A DNA stretch of 64,000 bases from Entamoeba invadens IP1 (GCF_000330505.1 NW_004443615.1:297866-361865); one strand, 5' to 3'; positions 31,664-42,198 are shown, numbered from the stretch's first letter. The notes: a model not told the origin generated them from the letters alone. Made by a program: numbers and translations.

Positions 31664-32652
31664 AATACAATATCACAGTTTCTCTCAACCCTTTCGCAAT
31701 TTTTTTTCTTTTTTCTCTTTTTAATACTCCCGAATTAGTAGTTGTTTAACGTTTACATATTATTGTCAAATGTCCCACCTCTTTAGATGATTTTCATGTA
31801 CAGTTCAGTGTGGACAAATAGAATCACAAAATTAAATTGATTATTATTATATAGATTAAATATATTTATACTAAATAAATATGAAATATGGTAAAAATAC
31901 GTTTAAACCAGTGATAAACTAACTCTTTATATTAATTAAATTTTATTTTATTTATAGTAATAGTATACTATAAAGATTTAAAAAGATATTTAAAAACACA
32001 AATTAGAACTTATTTGCATATTAAATTAAACAACAACAATTCAATAAATCAATGAAATAACATATAAAATAACCTTAATATTTAATTATTACCAATTATT
32101 TTTTCAATTAGTATATAATCCTTGTTGTGTATGTTTGTTTGACGTATTACATCAAACAAACTTTTGAATATATAGTAAGGACCACATACATGTTCCGTAT
32201 TACCAAACCCACCTCCCCAATCATCACCATAAACATATAAAAATTGTTTCTCTTCAAGCAAAGTTCAACAATGAAATATCAGTTCTTCCAAATGAGAAAT
32301 TCGGCTATTTTTTTGACCAAGTAGAACAGAAGATGATCTTTACTTAAAATGTCGATCAATAGTTTAAATAGTATATTATATAATACATTTACCCATTTCA
32401 ACATGTCAGTGTTCTAACAAAAAATAGGTTGACTGTTTGGAAAATTTTTTTATTTCTTTGTTTTCAATAAAAACCATCAAGAACAAAACCGAACATGATA
32501 TAAACTATAATTTATAATTTAAAAAACTACAATATATAGTTTAGACAATGATTTGTTCAACCATGTGTAAAGTCCACATTGTTTTTGATTCGCCAAACAC
32601 CAAAATTGCAATATTTAAACTTGAAACGCCATAAGTAAAGAGTTATAAAGGA
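31664..32652. other. long intergenic, possible gene remnant
   Basis: About 1 kb, AT-rich, between divergent genes. At about 32237-32345 the plus strand reads a coding-like stretch (VSLQAKFNNEISVLPNEKF...) that ends in TAA and has no start codon or neighbour exon, perhaps a decayed gene piece. A 10-bp perfect stem with a 9-nt loop lies at 32133-32161. Nothing else supported. Confidence 0.4.
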
Positions 32653-34290
32653 ATGTTACCATTTGTTATACCATACATCCATTTAAACGACTTAAAGAAT
32701 TTTGTTTTGGTTTCACATGTTTGCCAGAGTTCATGTCAAACAGCACCAACGAATCCATGGGATGACGAGAATGATGTGTACACTTCGGTATTAATCGTTC
32801 AAAAGTACTTTCCACATATCGAAACACTGACAGTCTCATTACAGTCTGTAGAACAGGCTTCTTCATTCTTCCCACATATCAAAACTATCAAATTGAACGA
32901 CCAAAACCACGAGAAAGGGAAATTCAAGTTTGAGTACGTCGACAATCCATTTTCAAATTGCGACAGACTCTACGGGTATAAAATCGTCAATTTGGATCAT
33001 TTCAGTAAGTTCCTCCACGCGGACATTCAGTCTATTCACATCAAAGCAAGAAGAATACAAGTGAGAGCCGTTGTGACTCATCTCCTTACTCTCAACCTTA
33101 AAATTCTTTATATTCACATGAAGAAATGTACAGAAGATGTTTTAGAAGCTATCAAGTTGCTCTCTGTGAAAACCCGAGTAGTTGTGATATGGAATTCCAA
33201 TATTGAAGAATTGCAATACGAAACAGTTTCTTTACTCTCAAAAAGTTGTCACATAGTTGTGAACTTTTTTGAACACCCGGTGTTTGTGAATCGATTTGAC
33301 GACTACTGCGCCTTCACTGAGAAATTTGAATTTGACAATTTCGACTTTTTTAATAACTCCGAGAAGTTTGAGACCAACCGAGTGAAAGAAAAGATCTTTG
33401 CGAAGTATTTGTTCACACACATCAATGTGACGTCGACGAACAAAAATTTGAATTTGAAGAACATTGTTGGTCTAGAAGAAGTCACTCTCTGCGATTGTCA
33501 CAACGTCACCCTTCCAAGTACCGTGAAAACAATTCGAATCACAAATTGTTATGGAAAATGTGAAATTACAAATTGGGAAGACCTCAATGAGTTGGAAGAC
33601 ATTCAATCGGACTATCATTTAATTATCCCACAGAAATATTCCGACTACGAACACTATATTGGTACAGCTAAAGACAAGTGTGTGTCACAGCGCAAACTTG
33701 CATCACGAAAAATGTTATTTTCCGGATTATTAGTACTTGTGGTCTTAACATCTACTTTATTTATGTTTGTAAATAAACAAGTCACTGGGATGTTACTTAC
33801 ATTTACGACGACAGTCACTTCACTCAAAGTCTTCTTCCGTCTTTTCTCTAAAATACTCGAAGAGACTTGGAACATCAAGTTGGCCATTTTATCACTGTGT
33901 TTCTCTTCTTTGTTGATACTCACTTTATTGTTACAAATTTATTCCACGAACTCGCTCGTGTTATGGATGGTAGACAATACTTTAATACTACCAGAAGTGA
34001 TGTATAACCTTAATGAGTTATCTCTTAACACATTCTTTAAAAGAGAGTCTGCTAAAATTGTGAGTCTCACATTTAATTCAAAAAAGTGTGACGAAGTCTG
34101 GAATAGAATCATTAACAGGGGATACTCCGTTTTGTTATTCCCAATCACTTCATGTTTGGCTGTTGTTGCTCTCTTCATAATGCAAATCACTGGAATCTTT
34201 TTTGGGAAAAATGTTGTTGTATTTACAAGTTTTGTGTCTATGGTTCTGTCAACTATTTCAATGCTAATCTATTTCAAAATCATTGGATGA
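32653..34290 (+). CDS. F-box/LRR-like protein fused to multi-pass membrane region
   Basis: A 545-residue protein. The N-terminus (MLPFVIPYIHLNDLKNFVLVSHVC) resembles the F-box-like opening of many Entamoeba leucine-rich-repeat proteins. It is followed by about 300 residues with irregular LRR-like strands (HIETLTVSLQS, IKTIKLND, LEEVTLCDCHNVTLPSTVKTI). From about residue 350 there are five hydrophobic segments (about 353-373, 377-397, 413-437, 490-515 and 520-541), so the C-terminus is embedded in a membrane and the LRR part probably faces the cytosol. No signal peptide. I infer a membrane-anchored recognition protein; the specific function is not known. Lineage-specific families of this kind are expanded in Entamoeba. 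Confidence 0.7.
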   Translation: MLPFVIPYIHLNDLKNFVLVSHVCQSSCQTAPTNPWDDENDVYTSVLIVQKYFPHIETLTVSLQSVEQASSFFPHIKTIKLNDQNHEKGKFKFEYVDNPFSNCDRLYGYKIVNLDHFSKFLHADIQSIHIKARRIQVRAVVTHLLTLNLKILYIHMKKCTEDVLEAIKLLSVKTRVVVIWNSNIEELQYETVSLLSKSCHIVVNFFEHPVFVNRFDDYCAFTEKFEFDNFDFFNNSEKFETNRVKEKIFAKYLFTHINVTSTNKNLNLKNIVGLEEVTLCDCHNVTLPSTVKTIRITNCYGKCEITNWEDLNELEDIQSDYHLIIPQKYSDYEHYIGTAKDKCVSQRKLASRKMLFSGLLVLVVLTSTLFMFVNKQVTGMLLTFTTTVTSLKVFFRLFSKILEETWNIKLAILSLCFSSLLILTLLLQIYSTNSLVLWMVDNTLILPEVMYNLNELSLNTFFKRESAKIVSLTFNSKKCDEVWNRIINRGYSVLLFPITSCLAVVALFIMQITGIFFGKNVVVFTSFVSMVLSTISMLIYFKIIG

Positions 34291-34823
34291 TGTTATACTA
34301 CATTTAAATTTTTAATTTAGTATTTATAATATATTTAATTATTTCAAAATTAATGAAAAAGTTTTGAATTTATTCACATTTTACAAAAAATTCTAATTTC
34401 TTGTATTTTTATTTTGTAAAATATATTATTTATATAAAAAAATAAACTAGATTTCATTCTTAAAACTTTATTGTAAAATAAAGTTTTAAATAAATATCAC
34501 AAAAACTAGATGTCAAATGTGTAAATGTGTTGTCAAGTATTCGTAAGTGTGAGTACTTTAAATCTTTAAGTACAGATAGATATGAATAATTGTAACATTT
34601 TCTATAGTTGAGAGACTATTTGAAAACGTCAAAATTATTCAAATAATTCAAAAAACTCAATTTTAAATTTACTATTAATCTAATTATTTTTTATATTGAA
34701 GAAACTAAAATTAATAGTATAATATATAATAGTATTGTAATACTATATAAAGCTATTTGTTAATAAATAATTTTAATAATTTTTATAATAAAAACTAATT
34801 AATAAAAAGTAAAAAGGATTATA
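34291..34823. other. intergenic, nothing recognised
   Basis: Over 500 bp of extremely AT-rich sequence before the short TLDc gene. No coding, RNA or repeat feature stands out. Confidence 0.5.
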
Positions 34824-35273
34824 ATGGACATTTTGTATGACAGTGATGTTGAGGGGTGGAATAAAGAGAGTTTGATTTATTCAATTGATAAAAAGAAAGG
34901 GGTTTGTTTTATCATCGAAAATGAGAAAAAAGATGTCTTTGGTTTTGTTTTTGAAAAAGAAATCAAAGCGAAAAGTCATGGATATAATTACGACACTGTT
35001 CGTTTTTGCAGCTTTTGCAAAAATGGGAAAGTGCAGGAAAGGGTTTTTGATGCGAATGAAATGAACTTGGTGAGTGGATTATATTTTGGAAATCAAAAAT
35101 CGTTCTTTTCAATCGGGGAAAGTGATTTCGAGTCTGACGTGGATTATTGCGTTTTGGAAAAGAACCGGAAAGGTCGGCTCAAGCTTATGCAAGATTTTTT
35201 CTCTCTAGAAGAAGATGAGACATGGAATTTAGATTTTGAAGCAAAACGACTCTTAATCGTAATTAGAGTTTAG
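34824..35273 (+). CDS. short TLDc-domain protein
   Basis: A 149-residue protein consisting of little more than an Entamoeba-type TLDc module: ILYDSDVEGWNKESL, then KGVCFIIENEKKDVFGFVF, VRFCSFCKNG, a middle strand with GLYFGN, and the ending AKRLLIVIRV. The Asp-Ser-Asp-x-x-Gly-Trp opening is the typical start of these domains. Related proteins usually carry an N-terminal coiled coil of 100 or more residues, absent here, so it is either a compact paralog or a truncated copy; an upstream exon was looked for and not found. Role unknown; TLDc proteins elsewhere act in oxidative-stress defence. Confidence 0.65.
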   Translation: MDILYDSDVEGWNKESLIYSIDKKKGVCFIIENEKKDVFGFVFEKEIKAKSHGYNYDTVRFCSFCKNGKVQERVFDANEMNLVSGLYFGNQKSFFSIGESDFESDVDYCVLEKNRKGRLKLMQDFFSLEEDETWNLDFEAKRLLIVIRV

Positions 35274-35587
35274 TTTTAATTAAAATAATAAAAAACTGAA
35301 CTATAATTTAATTCCAATCAAACTTAATTAACGTATATTATTAATTTACATTTGTTTTAATAATTAATTTTAAGGCAAACTAATCATCATAAAAATCAAT
35401 GAGTTTTAAAAAATTCAATTAAAAATTATAATTAAAATAATTATATTAAAATGAATTTATAATTTAACCATTTTTTACTAAAAAAACGAACTATACACAC
35501 AAAGAAAAACCTTAAAATAATAAAATAATAAGAAGATAATAATAAAACCTAATAAAAAAGATTACCAAGCGAAATTCAAAAAGGAGA
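35274..35587. other. intergenic, nothing recognised
   Basis: AT-rich spacer with long A-runs just before the next gene; no feature supported. Confidence 0.5.
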
Positions 35588-35958
35588 ATGGGCGAAACTT
35601 TGCACGACAAAGAACAAATCTTCGAAAGTCTTATGGGAGAGGATCAGCGTTATTTTGAAGGAAAACGGAATTGGCTTCGACAACAAAACTTAGACGAAAT
35701 ATTTGATGAGGCGGAGACTAAAAGTGTTTTAAACGCTTTGGACTCAATCGATAAAATATGGGAAAACGTTCGTTTTTTCTATTACAACAACAAAACACTT
35801 ACAAATAGATTTACGATACAAAGCAAGAGTACCATGTATTCAGTGAAAGGCTAAAGGAAAACGAGAAGTTCCTTGCGACTGCAAATGCCGAGTTCGAAGA
35901 AATGGAAAAAGGCTTTTTAAACAGCCTCACTCGTTCCACTCTCAGCAATCTCAAGTGA
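35588..35958 (+). CDS. small coiled-coil protein (two exons), unknown function
   Basis: Exon 1 is 35588-35767, a 41-nt intron at 35768-35808 begins GTTCGT (one base off the usual GTTTGT) and ends AAATAG, exon 2 is 35809-35958. The junction is phase 0 and gives about 109 residues. The spliced text, IWEN then IYDTKQEYHVFSERL, flows as one long amphipathic helix, while the unspliced frame stops soon after. The protein is charged, helical, without membrane segments, and probably a coiled-coil subunit of some complex; I do not recognise the family. Confidence 0.6.
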
Positions 35959-36263
35959 GATTGAACGACATGTGTGCATCTTGTAAATTGTCATTTTTGC
36001 AAATTTTGGTATGTTTTGAGTTTTCTCTTTTTTATGTTTGGTTGATTGTTATTATTAAATAATAGTAATAATAGTAAAGTACTTTTTTGAAATGTTTCAC
36101 AAAAAAAATTGTTATTTAAATTATTAAATAAAAACCAAATAAATATAATTGAAAAAAATAAATCAAATTTATTTTTTCGATTAAAAACTTTTTAATAAAA
36201 AGTCAATGCTATTTGTTCTAATTTTCAAATAAATGGTAAAACAATAAATAAATTAATAGTAAA
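35959..36263. other. intergenic between convergent genes
   Basis: About 300 bp, AT-rich with A- and T-runs; serves as the 3' region of two convergent genes. No feature recognised. Confidence 0.5.
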
Positions 36264-37679
36264 TTACTTATTTGGAAGACACTCTCCGTTGGTACATTTC
36301 CCTTCAAAATTGCACCCATCACAATTTGGGATTTCAATTTTGAGAGACTCAATATTCTCAACACCTTGCATATCTGCCTTGATTTCAACCTCAAACATGT
36401 CTGCCTCAACAAACGCGTTTTCGTAGTTGAAGAACTGTGAATTATCGACAATTTTTGAGTTAAGATTTGAGATTGAAGTGGTGGAATTGTTGATCAGAAA
36501 GGCGGGCATTTTGCCATTGAAAAAGTAAAACTTCGCTTTAATTTGAATCGTTGTCACGCTGTCGTTACTCGAAATAAAATGACACGAGACATTTTTGATC
36601 TCGTTAAAAAACACAGAGGTGATGATAAACCCTTCAACACTAAAGCTAGGATGGAAGTCGATACCAAAGAAATTGTACATATCGTTTGGGAACCTCACAG
36701 ATTTTGTGACTTTCGCGCTATCGTAAAGAGAAACCACTCCAACCAATGAATCATGTGAATAAATCGGAATGTCTCTACTCTTTTGCGTTAGTACAATTGG
36801 CTCTGGATTTGTGAAGTTGAGTTCATGACTTTTCTCTTTAAACCGAGCACGATATATCTTCGGCTCGATTGTATACCTTATATTCTGCTCTGTTGTGTTG
36901 GCGATTTGTTGGATGAATGGAGAAAAATTTTGGGTCTGCTTTGCGTTATTCTTCTCGACTGTGAAATTAAAATAATTATTGATATCGCCGCAGATAATTT
37001 GTGGGTCTGTCCGTGCAGGATAGACAGACTGTTTATATAATGGGATGACAACAATATTGAAAGAAGACACACACCCAGTGTCGTGATGTTTCACATACAT
37101 CGAATAAACAGGGTCCGGGTCTTTCACCGTGACGAGAACAATGTCTTCTACAATCTCGTCGGAACTTTCCTGGCTCGGGTCATTGTAATTTTTGTTCAAA
37201 CCAAATGTCAGTGTCATTGCATCACATTCAATGTAGTGTTGAATAAAAGAACTTTCCTCACAACCTCCGAATTTTGCTTCGACGGTATATTTAGACGTGT
37301 TCAGCGTAACACTTGGAAATTCGGTGTTTTTTGATATAAGGCCGTATTTTGTCTTAACAAAAACGCCACCAAATATAAGGGGAATCGCAGGCTCAACAAA
37401 CGTGTAAAAATATGTCGAGGTATTTATTTTAATAAAAGGGGGATCGAACGCGCGCGTGAATAAAGTCGCGTATTTATTGTCGCAGGTGTACGACCACTTT
37501 GTAAACACCGCACGCACAACAGCCAAAATCACTGTCAAAATTATTGAAAAGATCAAAATGGCTTTTAAATAAAACTTCACACGGTACTGCTTCTTGAAAT
37601 ATTCAATTCGCTTACTTCCCCCGTCCGTGTCATTTGCTTGTGGAGTTTCGTCTTCATAAGTGTAGAGAAAGTACTTCAT
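36264..37679 (-). CDS. single-pass membrane protein with C-terminal Cys-rich end
   Basis: A 471-residue protein of unrecognised family. A basic-flanked cytosolic N-terminus of about 36 residues is followed by one membrane segment at about residues 38-58 (LKAILIFSIILTVILAVVRA), giving a type II topology. The remaining ~410 residues would face the lumen or outside; they are beta-rich, with many N-x-S/T sites (NTST, NTSK, NFTV, NNST). The extreme C-terminus has a compact Cys cluster (CDGCNFEGKCTNGECLPNK in pattern), EGF-like in spacing. The frame is clean with an ATG start just after the membrane-proximal promoter region. Probably a surface or lysosomal membrane protein; no function assigned. 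Confidence 0.65.
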   Translation of the reverse strand: MKYFLYTYEDETPQANDTDGGSKRIEYFKKQYRVKFYLKAILIFSIILTVILAVVRAVFTKWSYTCDNKYATLFTRAFDPPFIKINTSTYFYTFVEPAIPLIFGGVFVKTKYGLISKNTEFPSVTLNTSKYTVEAKFGGCEESSFIQHYIECDAMTLTFGLNKNYNDPSQESSDEIVEDIVLVTVKDPDPVYSMYVKHHDTGCVSSFNIVVIPLYKQSVYPARTDPQIICGDINNYFNFTVEKNNAKQTQNFSPFIQQIANTTEQNIRYTIEPKIYRARFKEKSHELNFTNPEPIVLTQKSRDIPIYSHDSLVGVVSLYDSAKVTKSVRFPNDMYNFFGIDFHPSFSVEGFIITSVFFNEIKNVSCHFISSNDSVTTIQIKAKFYFFNGKMPAFLINNSTTSISNLNSKIVDNSQFFNYENAFVEADMFEVEIKADMQGVENIESLKIEIPNCDGCNFEGKCTNGECLPNK

Positions 37680-38233
37680 AAAATAGTTTTATTATAAGAT
37701 GTAGTTCTTTGGTTTCGAATTGCAATGGTTAATTTTTCTTATTGTTATAAATTCAACAATGTAAGTTTATTTATTATCTATACAATAATTCTAATCAATT
37801 ATAATTTTTTAAAATTAAAAATTTGGTTCTTTTAATTGATAATTACAATTATACTATATTTATAATTATAAATTTTAGTTAAGGACTTGACCTATTTTAA
37901 ACAAAAAACGTCTGTCTGTAAACAAAAACTGAATTATTAGTTTTATTTAGTTTTTAAATAATATTGAATAAACAAATAAATTAATTTGTAAATTATGATG
38001 AAAAAAAACAAACTAAAAATAAAAACATTTGAAGTTTTTATCGACAAAGTTAAATAAATATTGAAAAAAAACTATAACACTAATAAAATATGAACTAATA
38101 ATATATTATATAAATTATAATAAAATAGAACGAAATCAAAAATCAAAATCAAAATCAAAAAAAAAATGAAAAAATGAGATTGAGAAGTGTGGAATGATAG
38201 AAAATTTGGAAGCCAAATATGTAAAGAAGTCTG
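37680..38233. other. intergenic, divergent promoter region
   Basis: AT-rich; just before the ZIP4-like gene lies a run of AAATC repeats (38134-38158). A 15-codon upstream open frame starts at the ATG at 38194 and overlaps the main start in another frame, which might dampen translation if transcribed. Confidence 0.45.
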
Positions 38234-40732
38234 ATGTGTGAAATACTTGTTTCTATAAATGCTTTGAAATCTCCAGTCGACTGGGAAATTGTCAAATCAT
38301 TGAATGACAAAGTTGCCTTGGTTGAGTCTGGCGCAGTGAAAAAATGTGGCGAAGAACGAAAAGAAGGGAGCGACCTTTGGAACTTTGTTGTAAAGAGTGG
38401 TGACACAACACCATTAAAAAATTCCTCGTGGCTCCGTTGGATCGCTTGTCGGCTTGTGATGCTTGAGAAGCGAGAGCATGATTTGGTGTTTCTAAAAATG
38501 CTTGGGAAGACCGGGAAATGTCTTGTTGAATGTGGAGAGTTTTCACTTGGGTCTGACGTCTTCGACACAGCAACGTCTTTGTATGACGAAGTGATGAAAA
38601 GCGTTGTTGGAAATCAAGAACGGCAAGACACTCGAAAAGTTGGATGGATGTTGTTTGTATGGAGAATGCAATCTGCATGGAAAGAGGGAAAGATGGAGCT
38701 TGCGTGGATGTTTTTCAATAAAGCAAAGGATTTGGTGAAAGACAGTAACGAATCGATTGAGGATTTCTTGGTACTCATATATAACAAAGTTCTTGAGATG
38801 TACAACATTGGAATGTATCAAGCGTCAATCGAATGGCTGAACGAATACATCCAATTATCGACATCTGACAAGGTCAGGGTCGGAGAGGCTTTGAAGATTG
38901 TGTCAAACTGCTACCTGCATTTGGGTGATGCTGAGAAGGCGGTTAGTTACATCGAAAAGAGTCTGGAATTTAGTAAGAACGAAGACTCTGAAATGGTCCA
39001 TGTGAAGTGTCTGTTACTCGCAAACCCAAACTCTGCGATCCAACCATTCAAGTTGTTTATCACGTCTCCTGATGTGTCATTTTCAAATAAAATTGCAATA
39101 TGCAAAGCAGCTGGAGATGTAAAAAATGCTGACCTTGGGCTTTTCGGGTATGAAACTCTCCTTTCTTCACTTTCCAAAAAAGACGTGGTCGACTCTCGTT
39201 TATTCTTCGAGGTCTCCCAAAGCTATTTGGAATTTTTATTCTCTTGCAACTCTGTTAACTACATTTCGTCGCAGAATCTTATTGAGTTGGTAATGAAGAA
39301 CGTCCAAAGTGGAAAGGTGCAATTTTTATCAGAAGAGGTGTATTCACTTGTTGCACTCTTATGGGAGCGCGGTGTTTTTGATGTGAAGAACGCCAACTTT
39401 AGAACAGGTAATGAGTGGTTTACGTGCGCCTCGACATTAATGCACCTTACAAAATGTACTGAACATCTTGAGGAATTATCAAAAAACATTTCAATTTGCA
39501 GCTATGAGTTGCACAACTACACCGAAGCAACATCGTCAGCAAAAAACTCCATTGAAGGTGGTTGTACTGACCTAAAACCAGATTTTATTTTGTTTTCAAG
39601 TCTCCTTCATCTGCACGATCCCGAGGGTGCATCAAGTGCATTATCTTCCACGCTCCGTCGAGCAAGTTCGAACGACGACAAAGTCAAATACCTTGAGGCA
39701 TGTTGTGGGGTTTGCGAAGAACAAAACGAGGAATCCATCCTCGTAAAATGTCTCAGAGAAATGTTTGCGTCACTTCCAGGAAACAGTGCCGCTGGAACCA
39801 CGGTGGTTGTCTTCAAACAACTTCTTAAACGTGAATGTTCGGTTGGTTTGCTGAAAAGGTTTTCCGAAATGCTCCAAGGTGATAGCGCTGGTGTTGTTGG
39901 TGAAGAGACTGGAGACGTAGAGTGGTGTCTTGCCTTTCTTTTCAACACGGGAAAAGCTAGTTACACTTCAAACTCGTTGTTGTTGTGTTGCTGGTGCTTT
40001 TTTGTTTACAATGAACTATCAAAGTGTTTCCAACCATACAGCGAGTTATACGAAAACAGAATATTGGCATGTCTGATGGGTGCCGCTTGTGGGTCAGAGA
40101 GTGTCGGGAAAGAAGTGTCCGATCAAATTATGGTGATGTCAAAAGAAGCAAAAGAATGCCTTGAAAAATTGAGAATAAAAGGTTCATCAAGTAACAACCC
40201 AATTGACAAACTGGAGACCACTTGCAACACCGTTGGAGTCAAGGTAGCACTTTCTTTAGGAAACGGAGTCGAGGGAGCCGTTTCTTCGTTGATACAGAGT
40301 GGAGCAAACCCTTCAGTTCTCGAACTTGTTGGGATGAGTTGTGTTTCGGCTGGGAAAACGAGTGAAGGGATAAAGTGTCTCGAAACCGCAATCACACAGA
40401 CGTGCAAAGAACCTGAATTGAACGCAAAGCGATTCGCAAGAGTGATAAGAGAGATTGTGAGTAATTCGCCCGACGAAAATGCGTTGAACACAATAAAAAA
40501 AGCCCTCACTGTTATGAAAAGTGTTGGCGAAAATTACCCACCAACAGAAATCGAGTGGCTCATGGCCACGTCGTGGAACAAAGGAAATAGGTCTCGGTAT
40601 TCCCATGACTTTGGTAGGGCGGAGAGTTGGTTTACAACAGCACTGGACATATCGATATTTGTTAAAAACAAAGACGATACCAAGAAAATGATGAACGAAG
40701 AGTATCAAAAGTTCCACTCCATTAAAGTTTAA
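38234..40732 (+). CDS. ZIP4/SPO22/TEX11-like meiotic TPR protein
   Basis: An 832-residue, intron-less, fully helical protein. Helical-pair repeats of TPR type run through it, for example AWMFFNKAKDLVKD, VSNCYLHLGDAEKAVSYIEKSLEF and KTSEGIKCLETAITQ. The strongest family mark is near the C-terminus: YPPTEIEWLMATSWNKGNR, then DFGRAESWFTTALDI, which matches the conserved EL-WL---SWN-G motif and trailing helix of SPO22/ZIP4/TEX11. In other eukaryotes this protein promotes meiotic crossovers and synapsis. A distant TPR protein of other role is possible, but the motif supports ZIP4. It suggests meiotic machinery in this amoeba; no broken frame is seen. Confidence 0.72.
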   Translation: MCEILVSINALKSPVDWEIVKSLNDKVALVESGAVKKCGEERKEGSDLWNFVVKSGDTTPLKNSSWLRWIACRLVMLEKREHDLVFLKMLGKTGKCLVECGEFSLGSDVFDTATSLYDEVMKSVVGNQERQDTRKVGWMLFVWRMQSAWKEGKMELAWMFFNKAKDLVKDSNESIEDFLVLIYNKVLEMYNIGMYQASIEWLNEYIQLSTSDKVRVGEALKIVSNCYLHLGDAEKAVSYIEKSLEFSKNEDSEMVHVKCLLLANPNSAIQPFKLFITSPDVSFSNKIAICKAAGDVKNADLGLFGYETLLSSLSKKDVVDSRLFFEVSQSYLEFLFSCNSVNYISSQNLIELVMKNVQSGKVQFLSEEVYSLVALLWERGVFDVKNANFRTGNEWFTCASTLMHLTKCTEHLEELSKNISICSYELHNYTEATSSAKNSIEGGCTDLKPDFILFSSLLHLHDPEGASSALSSTLRRASSNDDKVKYLEACCGVCEEQNEESILVKCLREMFASLPGNSAAGTTVVVFKQLLKRECSVGLLKRFSEMLQGDSAGVVGEETGDVEWCLAFLFNTGKASYTSNSLLLCCWCFFVYNELSKCFQPYSELYENRILACLMGAACGSESVGKEVSDQIMVMSKEAKECLEKLRIKGSSSNNPIDKLETTCNTVGVKVALSLGNGVEGAVSSLIQSGANPSVLELVGMSCVSAGKTSEGIKCLETAITQTCKEPELNAKRFARVIREIVSNSPDENALNTIKKALTVMKSVGENYPPTEIEWLMATSWNKGNRSRYSHDFGRAESWFTTALDISIFVKNKDDTKKMMNEEYQKFHSIKV

Positions 40733-41089
40733 TTTTAATAATAACAATAAAACTATTGTTAATGGAATGTGTTTATTATTTTTATTTTTATAAAAAACAT
40801 TACAGTAAGGGGAAATTGTTCTAAACGACAATAAATCATTGTTTCAGTTTTTTGACGATTTTGATGAGTTTCTATTTGATTCCCAATTTTTTAATAAATT
40901 TGTTGTGCATTTTTTTTCCAAAAAAAAACCACTATAAATTCCAATGATAATTCCTCAACAATCGATAATTCTTATTTATTATTGTTATAATTTTTTAATA
41001 ATTATAATAAAGCGAAAAACTTATAAAGTTGAAGTTTTGTAATATCAAGTTACTAAAATTACTGTAAACTCATTAAAAAAGTGACACAG
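40733..41089. other. intergenic, nothing recognised
   Basis: AT-rich spacer between two plus-strand genes; T-runs at about 40912 and simple A/T tracts only. Confidence 0.5.
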
Positions 41090-41884
41090 ATGGAATTGTC
41101 CCAGTCAAGCTCGTCTTTAAAGAAAAACACCATTTCTAAAAGAGAAAGCACCCAGCGTGAGTATATAAGTAATGCAGCACTTATTGGTCTTTCCAATTGT
41201 TATGGTGCATCCTTTAGAATCAAGTGTCCTGTTTTAAACAACAAAAGTTTCATCAACTTTGACCACTTCACAATAACATCTTCTTCGTTGTTTCCGTCGT
41301 TTGCAAGGATTGTTGATGCGGACAGAAAGACCAAGAAGAATGAAGACGCCCAAATATATAATTTTATTGCAGGATGGCTGGCTGAAACTTTTGAATTGGA
41401 TTCTGAAGCACGAAAAACACACTCAAGCAAGAAACAAATAGGACAAGTGAAGTATGCACGGATGGGCCCATTTTCTGAGAAGGGGTTCAAAGAATTTGGC
41501 GTTGGTGTGATTGGCATTATCAGAGCACTTCCTAAGACACACTACGCGAGAAGGCAAAACTTGGCCACTTTAGATCCTTATAACCTTTCTATCTGCCAAC
41601 TCTACAACACACTGATAACTGAACCCGAAAACCTTTATGATTATCAACAGAGTTCTAGCGTTTCTAATACACAAGAAACACAGTCTTCTGGTATAGATGA
41701 AAAACAAACCGATACATCGGTTCAAACCAATTCACTTAGTATGGACACACCTTGTTTTTATATGGCAATGGGGAATAACCAATTTCCCAACGCTCAACTG
41801 ACAAGTGTGTTTCAGTGTCCCACAGCTGTATTATACACTGTGGAGTTAAATCCTATGTATGTCTCCTTATCAACCCAATATTAA
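41090..41884 (+). CDS. unknown protein, possibly lineage-specific
   Basis: A 264-residue protein from the ATG at 41090 (an in-frame GTG nine bases earlier is not used here). The N-terminus is Ser/Lys-rich; a globular middle part (about residues 30-170) includes GASFRIKCPV, INFDHFTITSSSLFPSFARIVDADRKTKK and KYARMGPFSEKGFKEFGVGVIGI. The C-terminal third is Ser/Thr/Gln-rich with the ending SVFQCPTAVLYTVELNPM. No signal peptide or membrane segment. I do not recognise the family. The Lys-rich, mixed globular/disordered composition would fit a nuclear protein, but that is a guess. Confidence 0.6.
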   Translation: MELSQSSSSLKKNTISKRESTQREYISNAALIGLSNCYGASFRIKCPVLNNKSFINFDHFTITSSSLFPSFARIVDADRKTKKNEDAQIYNFIAGWLAETFELDSEARKTHSSKKQIGQVKYARMGPFSEKGFKEFGVGVIGIIRALPKTHYARRQNLATLDPYNLSICQLYNTLITEPENLYDYQQSSSVSNTQETQSSGIDEKQTDTSVQTNSLSMDTPCFYMAMGNNQFPNAQLTSVFQCPTAVLYTVELNPMYVSLSTQY

Positions 41885-42198
41885 GGGAGACTCTAAATAC
41901 TTTCAACTAAAACAATGTTGAAAGTGGTTATATTTCTTTATTGATTTTTTTTGTTTGTTGAATTTCTTGAATAACATTTTTTAAATACGCGTTTAGTAAC
42001 ACCATCAAATAACATTTCATGTATTGTTGGATGTTTTTTATAATATCTATTTCTAATAATATAAAAATTATTAAAAAAACCAATACAAAAACATCAAAAC
42101 TATTTGGCGAACTGAAAGAACTGACTAACGATAACTCTAACACCAAACTTTAACCAAACAATATATAAGCTACAAACTTGAAAGAAGAAGACATTCAA
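41885..42198. other. intergenic, actin promoter region
   Basis: About 310 bp upstream of actin. A TATATAAG sequence lies about 30 bp before the start codon (about 42162-42169) and is a plausible TATA-like element. A minus-strand 72-codon frame at 41928 is Ile/Lys-rich low-complexity and not supported. Confidence 0.45.

Noticed and set aside
41928..42146. 72-codon minus-strand frame upstream of actin
   Set aside because: Ile/Lys-rich translation lying in the actin promoter region, no similarity to any family.
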